Shown: piece by piece, positions 1 to 10,500 of the stretch
How positions within the stretch are numbered: position 1 is the first letter of the stretch
Layout of the letters: the number at the start of each line of letters is the position of its first letter
Source of the DNA: Prunus persica
Taxonomy: Eukaryota; Streptophyta; Magnoliopsida; Rosales; Rosaceae
Direction: 5' to 3'
DNA: 64,000 nucleotides
Assembly: GCF_000346465.2 (NCBI RefSeq)
Contig: NC_034011.1
Coordinates: 12,670,196 to 12,734,195, forward strand
Translations under genes and position numbers: made by a program
The notes under the pieces: model-generated
What the model was told of the DNA's origin: nothing
The model's database searches: none
The model's input: the letters and a program-made list of their open reading frames with translations, nothing else

Positions 1-3000
1 CCAACCCATTGCAAAAAAAACTTTATGCGAACCCGAATGATCTGATCCCATGGCCCAAGCGATATAGGATTGAGTCCAAAACTGGGGGATCATCATAATA
101 TTGTGGGAGGAGGCATATGGTGGGTTTTGAGTGAAATACAATCCCTAGAACTATACAATACACCAGCCACTCCATTTCAGAATGAACGTGGTACGAACCT
201 GAGTTGTCAAATTTCGTGGACCGATCGATATCGGATTCAGCCCAAAACTTGGGGAACATCATAATATTGTGGGAGGAGTCATTTGGTGGGTTTTGAGTGA
301 AATCCAATCTCTAGAACTATACAATACACCAACCACCCCATTTCAGAACGAACTTCGTACGAACTGAATTGTCCTATTTCAAGGACCAATCGATATCGGA
401 TTGAGTCCAAAACTTGGGGAACATCAGAATATTGTGGGAGGAGTCATTTAGTGGGTTTTGAGTGAAATCCAATCCCTAGAACTATACAATACACCAACCA
501 CTCCATTTCAGAACGAACTTCGTACGAACCTGAATTGTCCGATTTCAAGCCCCAATCGATATCGGATTGAGTCTAAAACTTGGGGAACATCATAAAATTG
601 TGGGAGGTGTCATTTGGTGGGTTTTGAGTGAAATCCATTCCCTAGAACTATGCAATACACCAACCACTCCATTTCAGAACGAACTTCGAACGAACCTGAA
701 TTGTCCGATTTCAAGCCCCAATCGATATCGGATTGAGTCCAAAACTTGGGGAATATCAGAATACTGTGGAGGAGTCATTTAGTGGGTTTTGAGTGAAATC
801 CAATCCCTAGAACTATACAATACACCAACCACTCTATTTCAGAACGAACTTCGTACGAACCTGAACTGTCAAATTTCGTGGACCGATCGATTTCGGATTG
901 AGTCCAAAACTTGGGGAACATCATAATATTGTGGGAGGAGTCGTTTGGTGGGTTTTGAGTGAAATACAATCCCTTGAACTATACAATAAACCAACCATTC
1001 CATTTCAGAACGAACTTCGTACGTACTGGAATTGTCAAATTTCGTGGACCGATCGATAGCGGATTGAGTCCAAAACTTGGGGAACAACATAATATTGTGG
1101 GAGGAGTCATTTGGTGGGTTTGGAGTGAAATCCAATCTCTAGAACTATACAATACACCAACCACTCCATTTCAGAACGAACTTCGTCCGAACCTGAATTG
1201 TCAAATTTCGAGGACTGATCGATATCGGATAGAGTCCAAAACTTGGGGAACAACAGAATATTGTGAGAGGAGGCATTTGGTGGGTTTTGAGTGAAATACA
1301 ATCCCTAAAACTATACAATACACCAACCACCCCATTTCAGAACGAATTTCGTACGAACCTGAATTGTCCGATTTCAAGGACCAATCTATATCGGATTGAG
1401 TCCAAAGGAATATCATAATATTATGGGAGGAGTCATTTGGTGGGTTTTGAGTGAAATACAATCCCTAGAACTATACAATACACCAACCACTCCATTTCAG
1501 AAAGAACTTGGTACGAACCTGAATTGTTCAATTTCGTGGACCGATCGATATCGGATTGAGTCCAAAACTTGGGGAACATCATAATATTGTGGGAGGATTC
1601 GTTTGGTGGATTTTGAGTGAAATTCAATCTCTAGAACTCTACAATACACCAACCACCCCATTGCAGAACGAACTTCGTACGAACCTGAATTTGTCCGATT
1701 TCAAGGACCAATCGATATCGGATTCAGTCCAAAACTTGGGGAACATCAGAATATTGTGGGAGGAGTCATTTAGTGGGTTTTGAGTGAATTCGAATCCCTG
1801 GAACTATACAATATACCAACCACTCCATTTCAGAACGAACTTCGTACGAACCTGAACTGTCAAATTTCGTGGACCGATCGATATCGGATTGAGTCCAAAA
1901 GTTGGGGAACATCATAATATTGTGGGAGAAGTCATTTGGTGGGTTTTGAGTGAAATCCAATCTCTAAAACTATACAATACACCAACCACCCCATTTGAGA
2001 ACGAACTTTCTACGAACTTGAATTGTCCGATTTCAAGGACCAATCGATATCGGATTAAGTCCTAAACTTGGGGAACATCAAAATATTGTAGGAGGAGTTA
2101 TTTGGTGGGTCTTGAGTGAAATACAATCCCTAGAACTATACAATACACCACCCACTCCATTTCAGAACGAACTTCGTACGAACCTGAATTGTCCAATTTC
2201 GTGGACCGATCGATATCGGATTGAGTCCAAAACTTGGGGAACATCATAATATTGTGGGAGGAGTCGTTTGGTGGATTTTGAGTGAAATTCAATCTCTAGA
2301 ACTCTACAATACACCAACCACCCCATTTCAGAACGAACTTCGTACGAACCTGAATTTGTCCGATTTCAAGGACCAATCGATATCAGATTGAGTCCAAAAC
2401 TTGGGGAACATCAGAATATTGTGGGAGGAGTCATTTGGTGGGTTTTGAGTGAAATACAATCCCTAGAACTATACAATACACCAACCACTCCATTTCAGAA
2501 CGAACTTCGTACGAACCTGAATTGTCAAATTTCGTGGACCGATTGATATCGAATTGAGTCCAAAACTTGGGAAACATCATAATATTGTGGGAGGAGTCAT
2601 TTGGCACGTTTTGAGTGAAATACAATCCCTAGAACTATACAATACACCAACCAATCCATTTCAGAACGAACTTCGTACGAACCTGAATTGTCAAATTTCG
2701 TGGACCGATCGATAACGGATTGAGTCCAAAACTTGGGGAACATCATAATATTGTGGGAGGAGTCATTTGGTGGGTTTTGAGTGAAATCCAATCTCTAGAA
2801 CTATACAATACACCGACCACCCCATTGCATCACGAACTTCGTACGAACCTGAATTGTCCGATTTCAAGGACCAATCCATATCGGATTGAATCCAAAACTT
2901 GGGGAAGATCATAATATTGTGGGAGGTGTCATTTGATGGGTTTTGAGTGAAATCCAATCTCTAGAACTATACAACACACCAACCTCCCCATTTCCGAACG

Positions 3001-3084
3001 AACTTCGTACGAACTTGAATTGTCCGATTTCAAGGACGCAATCGATATCGGATTGAGTCCAAAACTTGGGGAACATCATAATCT

Positions 3085-3184
3085 NNNNNNNNNNNNNNNN
3101 NNNNNNNNNNNNNNNNNNNNNNNNNNNNNNNNNNNNNNNNNNNNNNNNNNNNNNNNNNNNNNNNNNNNNNNNNNNNNNNNNNNN
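3085..3184. other. assembly gap (100 N)
   Basis: Exactly 100 N inside the satellite. The flanks are both satellite in the same orientation. The missing sequence between the two flanking monomer positions would be only about 30 bp modulo 166, so 100 is a placeholder and the true gap could hide many monomers. Confidence 0.99.
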
Positions 3185-3953
3185 CGTTTTGAGTGAAATC
3201 CAATCTCTAGAACTATACAATACACCAACCACCCCATTTCAGAACGAACTTCGTGCGAACCTGAATTGTCCGATTTCAAGGACCAATCGATATCGGATTG
3301 AGTCCAAAACTTGGGGAACATCATAATATGGTGGGAGGAGTCATTTGGTGGGTTTTGAGTGAAATACAATCTCTAGAACTAGACAATACACCAACTACCC
3401 CATTTCAGAACGAACTTCGTACGAACCTGAATTGTCCGATTTCAAGGACCACTCGATATCGGATTGAGTCCAAAACTTGGGGAACATCATAATATTGTGG
3501 GAGGAGTCATTTGGTGGGTTTTGAGTGAAATCCAATCTCTATAACTATACAATACACCAACAACCCCATTTATGAACGAACTTCGTACGAACCTGAATTC
3601 TCCGATTTCAAGGACCACTCGATATCGGATTGAGTCCAAAACTTGGGGAACATCATAATATTGTGGGAGGAGTCATTTGGTGGGTTTTGAGTGAAATCCA
3701 ATCTCTAGAACGATACAATACAGCAACCACCCCATTTCAGAACGAACTTCGTATGAACCTGAATTGTCCGATTTCAAGGACCAATCGACATCGGATTGAG
3801 TCCAACACTTGGGGAGCATCATAATATTGTGGGAGGAGTCATTTGGTGGGTTTTGAGTGAAATCCAATTTCTATAACTATACAATATACCAACAACCCCA
3901 TTTATGAACGAACATCGTATGAACCTGAATTGTCCGATTTCAAGGACCACTCG

Positions 3954-3958
3954 ATATC
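3954..3958. repeat. target-site duplication, left copy (ATATC)
   Basis: ATATC directly precedes the TG of the left LTR. The same ATATC directly follows the CA of the right LTR at 7572-7576. In uninterrupted monomers this is the middle of CGATATCGG, so the two flanks rejoin into an intact monomer. Confidence 0.92.
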
Positions 3959-5772
3959 TGATAAGCTCATAATTTCACACATTTGCATGCCTTCTTTCCT
4001 TAGTCATTTTGTTAGCTTCTCTTTATTTTGAGTCTCTTACCTATGTTTGTGTGCTTTGTAGGTTAAGACAGCAAGGGGATGACATTTGATACAAATTCAT
4101 GCATGTTAAGGGGCTGAGTGGCACAAAGAGGAATATGAGCTTAAAAGACAAAACCCAATTTGTGCCACACTCCTTGTCAGTCCAGTTTCGTAGGTCATCT
4201 TGCAGGCCTCATTTCAGTAACTTACACAGGTCGGATGAGGAGACCTCCTTCATAGAAGTTGTTCCAATGGGTGTCCATTATAACATATCCAAAGTTCAGC
4301 CCAATTGGATAAATCTGGAGCCCTCAACACGTCAAAGACTGAACCAAGTTCACAGAAATGTCATGTTGGCTGCCATCACATTTAATGTGGCTACATCCCT
4401 AGAGCCATGTGCTACACATGGGCAGCCATACATGGGAGTCAAATCAGCTCAGAAGCTCAGAAAGATGAACAAAAGTCAAGCTTTCCATAAAGAAACCATA
4501 CCAAAGCATGTATTTGTCAGCTGGAGCAGTTGGCAAGTATGGGCAGCTGGAGCAGTTGGGAGCAGCTAAGAGAGGTGTGCTTCACCAGCCCAAGGGAAGC
4601 ACGAAATTTCACTCTATAAATTGAGAGTTGCACACTCATTCAAGGGAGAGAGAGCAGACACACACATTCACTTCATCCATTACTCTCATACACACATTCA
4701 GATTCACCACAAAGAGAGAAGAGAGCTTGGAGCTGTCCTGGGAACTTCCTTGCTGCCATCATCTAGTTCTTCTCCTCTCTTTATCCTATCTATGTATTTC
4801 TTATTTTCTGTATTCATAGTTATGTCTAATTAATCCATTTAGTTAGGGCTTAGGATGAAGCCCTAGTCATGAATATTCAATGTTATGGATGATTTTATGG
4901 TTAATTGATTTCCTTGCTTTTATTATCAAGTTGTTAATCTCCAGTTTATTATGTGCTTGATGTATGTTTTCTTGGAGTAGCTAACTAGGATTTTATGCAT
5001 CTAGCACAGGTTGGGAAGGGGTTTAGATTCACCAATTCTACTCTCCTTTCACAAGCAACACTTGAATGGCCTAAGAATCATTCAAGGGGTTAATAACCAT
5101 AGGTTGACTAGGACAGATACCATGTTCTAGGACTTGTGTGATTATCATATTCTCAAGGAGCTTAATGACTCTTGTATGCTTTATTCTAAGTAGATACCAT
5201 GCTTAGGTTGCATATTAGAGATCACGTGTTGTGTAGATACCATGCATAATCACATGCCTTAGGAGAATCATGCATCCTGCACCTAGATACCATAGGCTTG
5301 TATGCGATGATCTATTGTTGATGAAGCTTGAGTCAATTTCTATGCATTCATAACTTGGATAGGAAAACTAGTGGTGGATTCCAAGGCTCTAACACCTTTC
5401 AATCATTGTTTCACAACTTGTTGATTGCTGCCAGTGTTTACTTTCGAGCACTTTCATTTCACTTTCTTGTTTTCATTTCAACAACAAAACCCCCCATTTC
5501 GAGTGCGTGTGTGGTGCTAGGATTCTGTCCTAGACCTTGAGTAATTAGCAAGAGGCATTGTTGAATTCGACCTTGCCTTTAGCTAGTTAGTCAGTTTCTT
5601 TGGTTTTTGTTTTTCTAGCATTCTAAGTAATTTAACTTGGAACCAAGTTACCATTCTCCGTGGGATCAACCTCGTATTTACATAAGCTATACTATAAACG
5701 GTTCGTGCACTTGCGAGAATTAAAGTTGCTGTTTTTAATAACTCATTTTAGTTGTTAAGAATTGGCGCAACA
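3959..5772 (+). repeat. 5' LTR of Athila-like element
   Basis: 1814 bp from TG to CA. Positions 5162-5772 align without net gaps to 6961-7571, a constant offset of 1799. A 156-codon open frame at 4099-4569 lies upstream of the TATA box in what should be U3; it resembles no protein I know and is probably fortuitous. The LTR contains runs such as GTAGATACCATGCTTAGG that recur in degenerate form within it. Confidence 0.88.
4615..4620 (+). promoter_or_regulatory. TATA box of the LTR promoter
   Basis: CTCTATAAATTGAGAG gives a good TATAAA. A purine/CA-rich tract (GAGAGAGAGCAGACACACAC) follows 25-45 bp downstream, where the R region and transcript start of a plant LTR would be expected. Assignment rests on position and motif only. 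Confidence 0.6.
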
Positions 5773-5778
5773 AGTTTT

Positions 5779-5796
5779 TGGCGCCGTTGCCAGGGA
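5779..5796 (+). other. primer-binding site, tRNA-Asp type
   Basis: TGGCGCCGTTGCCAGGGA lies six bases after the LTR end. It matches the complement of the plant tRNA-Asp 3' end (TGGCGCCGTTGCCGGGGA, from memory) except for one A in place of G. It would prime minus-strand DNA synthesis. Confidence 0.85.
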
Positions 5797-5951
5797 ACCG
5801 GTAATGATGGTGCTATAGTTAGATTACTTTGATTGTTTTGTTTTTGTTTGTTTCATTTGTTTCTTTTCGTTGGTTTTTCTTTTAGTATTCAGTTTTTGTA
5901 TTTTGTTGTTATCTCCATTGAAAGCATTGAATTGACTTCCTTGGTGTGTGC

Positions 5952-6896
5952 ATGTCCGAATCTGACCAGGAGCAAAGTTCACCTGAGCCACTTTCACCAA
6001 GAACCGCTGCTGTGCGTGCTGGTTTGAGGAGGAATTATAGTTCTTCAAGCATTGAATCTAAAAGTTACGAATCTGAAGGTTCAAGCAACATGGCAGAGAT
6101 TCCGAACAACAACAATGATGAAGGAGGTGGTGCGCTTGTTGTCCAACCAAGAAAACCCCTGCGTGAGTTTTCCATTCCCAAAGTCACCGATCAACCTTCG
6201 TGCATCGTCTATCCTCAACTCACAGTTGATAGGTTTGAGCTTAAAAGTGGTATGATTCATCTTCTTCCAACTTATTATGGTAATACCACTGAGGATCCTT
6301 ACATGCATATTAAGCAATTCTTTGAAATATGTGCTACGATCAAAATTCAAAACCTTGATGATGAGCAGATTAAGATGAGGCTATTCCCATTCAGTTTAAA
6401 AGATAAAGCTAAGTCTTGGTTATACTTTTTGCCTAATGCTTCAATTCATACTTGGGAAGAGCTTTCTAATAAGTTTTTGCAGAAATTTTTTCCGACTCAA
6501 AAGACTAACAAGATTAGAAAGGAAATTCTTGGTTTCACACAAAAGGAAGGAGAAGCTTTTCATGAATGTTGGGAGAGGTACAAGGAGATGATAAGTTCTT
6601 GCCCACACCACAACATAGAGAGTTGGATGCAAATGCAATCTTTCTATGAAGGTTTGCTTGATTCCGAAAGGATGATGGTAGATGCAACAAGTGGAGAAGG
6701 ACTGATGAACAAAACAGCAGATGAGGCTTTTACTCTCTTTGCATCCTTGAGTGCTAACTCTCAACAATGGAGCCAGAATAAAGGAAGAGGAGCTCCTATG
6801 AAAGCTGTGGTCTCTGAGGTAAGTACTAATAATGAGATTGCTGCAAAACTTGATGTTATGTGTTCTTTGCTCCAACAGGCAGTGACTGCCCTCTAG
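5952..6896 (+). CDS. retrotransposon gag protein, truncated
   Basis: Open frame of 314 codons from the ATG at 5952 (MSESDQEQSS). The start is chosen as the first ATG in frame, 150 bp after the primer site. A Ser/Asn-rich N-terminus is followed, from about residue 110 to 275, by a Retrotrans_gag-type domain with the characteristic order FFEICATIKI, MRLFPFSLKDKAKSWL, TWEELSNKFLQKFFP, and GEAFHECWERYKEMISSCPHH. This is the capsid-like domain that assembles the retrotransposon particle. The frame stops at 6894-6896 exactly where the scrambled junction begins. The C-terminal nucleocapsid zinc knuckle and all of pol are missing, so the protein is not a full gag. No internal stop or frameshift is seen in the part that remains. 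Confidence 0.88.
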   Translation: MSESDQEQSSPEPLSPRTAAVRAGLRRNYSSSSIESKSYESEGSSNMAEIPNNNNDEGGGALVVQPRKPLREFSIPKVTDQPSCIVYPQLTVDRFELKSGMIHLLPTYYGNTTEDPYMHIKQFFEICATIKIQNLDDEQIKMRLFPFSLKDKAKSWLYFLPNASIHTWEELSNKFLQKFFPTQKTNKIRKEILGFTQKEGEAFHECWERYKEMISSCPHHNIESWMQMQSFYEGLLDSERMMVDATSGEGLMNKTADEAFTLFASLSANSQQWSQNKGRGAPMKAVVSEVSTNNEIAAKLDVMCSLLQQAVTAL

Positions 6897-6960
6897 GTAG
6901 ATACCATGCTTAATGTTATGTGTTCTTTGCTCCAACAAGCTGTGTTCTTTGCTGCAAAAC
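6897..6960 (+). other. scrambled junction with templated filler
   Basis: Between gag and the 3' LTR are short copies of nearby sequence: GTAGATACCATGCTTA from the LTR, then ATGTTATGTGTTCTTTGCTC from gag (also at 6854), then GTTCTTTGCTGCAAAACTT, which joins gag pieces. The mosaic marks the site of the internal deletion. Confidence 0.85.
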
Positions 6961-7571
6961 TTAATGACTCTTGTATGCTTTATTCTAAGTAGATACCATG
7001 CTTAGGTTGCATATTAGAGATCACGTGTTGTGTAGATACCATGCATAATCACATGCCTTAGGAGAATCATGCATCCTGCACCTAGATACCATTGGCTTGT
7101 ATGCGATGATCTATTGTTGATGAAGCTTGAGTCAATTTCTATGCATTCATAACTTGGATAGGAAAACTAGTGGTGGATTCCAAGGCTCTAACACCTTTCA
7201 ATCATTGTTTCACAACTTGTTGATTGCTGCCAGTGTTTACTTTCGAGCACTTTCATTTCACTTTCTTGTTTTCATTTCAACAACAAAACCCCCCATTTCG
7301 AGTGCGTGTGTGGTGCTAGGATTCTGTCCTAGACCTTGAGTAATTAGCAAGAGGCATTGTTGAATTCGACCATGCCTTTAGCTAGTTAGTCAGTTTCTTT
7401 GTTCTTTGTTTTTCTAGCATTCTAAGTAATTTAACTTGGAACAAAGTTACCATTCTCCGTGGGATCAACCTCGTATTTACATAAGCTATACTATCAACGG
7501 TTCGTGCACTTGCGAGAATTAAAGTTGCTGTTTTTAATAACTCATTTTAGTTGTTAAGAATTGGCGCAACA
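6961..7571 (+). repeat. 3' LTR of Athila-like element, 5'-truncated
   Basis: Near-identical to 5162-5772 with only scattered substitutions (for example the CATAGG/CATTGG difference near 7090). It lacks U3 and the TATA box. It ends in GCAACA, followed by the ATATC target duplication at 7572. Confidence 0.92.
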
Positions 7572-10500
7572 ATATCGGATTGAGTCCAAAACTTGGGGAA
7601 CATCATAATATTGTGGGAGGAGTCATTTGGTGGGTTTTGAGTGAAATCCAATCTCTAGAACTAACACACCAACCAACCCATTTCAGAACGAACTTCGTGC
7701 GAACCTGAATTGTCCGATTTCAAGGACCAATCGATATCGGATTGAGTCCAAAACTTGGGGAACATCATAATATGGTGGGAGGAGTCATTTAGTGGGTTTT
7801 GAGTGAAATCCAATCCCTAGAACTATACAATACACCAACCACTCCATTTCAAAACGAACTCGTACGAACCTGAATTGTCAAATTTCGTGGACCGATCGAT
7901 ATCGGATTGAGTCCAAAACTTGGGGAACATCATAATATTGTGGGAGGAGTCATTTGGTGGGTTTTGAGTGAAATCCAATCTCTAGAACTATACAATACAC
8001 CAAGCACCTCATTTCAGAACGAATTTCGTACGAACCTGAATCCTCCGATTTCAAGGACCAATCGATATCGGATTGAATCCAAACCTTGGGGAACATCATA
8101 ATATTGTGGGAGGAGTCATTTGGTGGGTTTTGAGTGAAATCCAATCTCTAGAACTAGACAATACACCAACCACCCCATTTCCGAACGAACTTCGTACGAA
8201 CCTGAATTGTCCGATTTCAAGGACCACTCGATATCGGATTGAGTCCAAAACTTGGGGAACATCATAATACTGTGGGAGGAGTCATTTAGTTGGTTTTGAG
8301 TGAAATCCAATCCCTAGAACTACGCAATACACCAACCACTCCATTTCAGAACGAACTTCGTACGAACCTGAATTGTCCGATTTCAAGGACCAATCTATAT
8401 CGGATTGAGTCCAAAACTTGGGGAACATCATAATATTGTGGGACGAGTCATTTGGTGGGTTTTGAGTGAAATCCAATATCTAGAACTATACAATACACCA
8501 ACCACCCCATTTATGAACGAACTTCGTACAAACCTGAATTGTCCGATTTCAAGGACCAATCGACATCGGATTGAGTCTAAAACTTGGGGAACATAATAAT
8601 ATTGTGGGAGGAGTCATTTGATGGGTTTTGAGTGAAATCCAATCTCTAGAACCATACAATACACCAACCACCCCATTTCAGAACGAACTTCGTACGAACC
8701 TGAATTGTCCGATTTCAAGGACCAATCGATATCGGATTGAGTCCAAAACTTGGGCAACATCATAATATTGTGGGAGTTGTCATTTGATGGGTTTTGATTG
8801 AAATCCAATCCCTAGAACTATACAATACACCAACCACACCATTTCAGAACGAACTTCGTACGAACCTGAATTGTCCGAAACTTGGGGAACATCATAATAT
8901 TGTGCGAGGAGTCATTTGGTGGGTTTTGACTGAAATCCAATCACTAGAACTATACAATACACCAACCACCCCATTTATAAACGAACTTCGTAGGAATCTG
9001 AATTGTCCGATTTCAAGGACCAATCGATATCGGATTGAGTCCAAAACTTGGGGAACATCATAATATTGTGGGAGGAGTCATTTGGTGGGTTTTGAGTGAA
9101 ATCCAATCTCTATAACTATACAATACACCAACAACCCTATTTATGAACGAACTTCGTATGAACCTGAATTGTCCGATTTCAAAGACCACTCGATATCGGA
9201 TTGAGTCCAAAACTTGGGAACATCATAATATTGTGGGAGGAGTCATTTGGTGGGTTTTGAGTGAAATCCATCCTCTAGAACTATACAATACACCAACCAC
9301 CCCATTTCAGAACGAACTTCGTACGAACCTGAATTGTTCGATTTCAAGGACCAATCGATATCGGATTGCGTCCAAAACTTGGGGAACATCATAATATTGT
9401 GGGAGTCATTTGGTGGGTTTTGAGTGAAATTCAATCTCTAGAACTATACAATACACCAACCACCCCATTTCAGAACGAACTTCGTACGAACCTGAATTGT
9501 CCGATTTCAAGGACCGATCGACATCGGATTGAGTCCAAAACTTGCGGAACATCATAATATTGTGGGAGGAGTCATTTCGTGGGTTTTGAGCAAAATCCAA
9601 TCTCTAGAACAATACAATACACCAACCACCCCACTTCAGAACGAACTTCATACGGACCTGAATTGTCCGATTTCAAGGACCAATCGATATCGGATTGAGT
9701 CCAAAACTTGGGGAACATCATAATATTGTGGGAGGAGTTATTTGGAGGGTTTTGAGTGAAATCCAATCTCTTGAACGATACAATACACCAACCACCCCAT
9801 TTAATAACGAACTTCGTACGAACCTGAATTGTCCGATTTCAAGGACCAATCGACATCGGATTGAGTCCAAAACTTGGGGAACATCATAACATTGTGGGAG
9901 GAGTCATTTGGTGGGTTTTGAGTGAAATCCAATCTCTAGAACTATACAATACACCAACCACCCCCTTTCATAACGAAATTTCGTACGAACCTGAAATTGT
10001 CCGATTTCAGGGACCAATCGACATCGGATTGGAGTCCAAAACTTGGGGAACATGATAATATTGTGGGAGGAGTCCATTTGGGTGGGTTTTGAGTGAAATC
10101 CAATCTCGAGAACTATACGAACCCCAACGACTCCATTTCAGAACGAACTTCGTACGAACCTGAATTGTCTAATTTTTGGGCCCGATCGATAACGGATTGA
10201 GTCCAAAACGTGGGGAACATCATAATATTATGGGAGGAGTCATTTGGTGGGTTTTCAGTGAAATCGAATGCCTAGAACTATACAATACACCAACCACTCC
10301 ATTTCAGAACGAACTTCGTACGAACCTGAATTGTCAAATTTCGTGCACCGATCGATATCAGATTGAGTCCAAAACTCGGGGAACATCATAATATTGTGGG
10401 AGGAGTCATTTGGTGGGTTTTGAGTGAAATCCAATCTCTAGAACTAGACAATACACCAACCACCCCATTTCCGTACGAACTTCGTACGAACCTGAATTGT

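Larger units (their letters stand above)
1..3958 (+). repeat. 166-bp satellite array 1, first block
   Basis: Head-to-tail monomers recur every 166 bp; landmarks such as GGGAACATCATAATATTG and TTCGTACGAA return at this spacing. The array runs off the left edge of the window. Two monomer types are mixed: one carries CCGATTTCAAGGACCAATCG and the other CAAATTTCGTGGACCGATCG in the same place. Each monomer contains two perfect dyads, TTCGTACGAA and CGATATCG, whose starts lie 38 bp apart. Short open frames of about 64 codons occur on both strands because monomers lack some stops. Since 166 is not a multiple of 3 the frame shifts at each repeat, so they are not genes. About 24 monomers, counting the gap. 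Centromeric or pericentromeric satellite is the likely class, inferred from monomer length and tandem structure. Confidence 0.97.
3959..7571 (+). mobile_element. Athila-like Ty3/gypsy LTR retrotransposon, internally deleted
   Basis: A 3613-bp element starting TGATAAG and ending GCAACA, flanked by ATATC duplications, inserted in satellite array 1. Order: a long 5' LTR, a primer-binding site matching the 3' end of tRNA-Asp with one mismatch, a gag frame, a scrambled junction, then the last 611 bp of the 3' LTR. Protease, reverse transcriptase, RNase H and integrase are absent, and the 3' LTR has lost about its first 1.2 kb. A tRNA-Asp primer site and a 1.8-kb LTR are typical of the Athila lineage (family knowledge). 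The intact target duplication and outer ends show that the whole unit arrived by integration; the internal loss happened either before or after. Non-autonomous now. Confidence 0.92.

Noticed and set aside
4099..4569. 156-codon frame in the 5' LTR as a gene
   Set aside because: Lies upstream of the LTR TATA box, is absent from the truncated 3' LTR and resembles no known protein.
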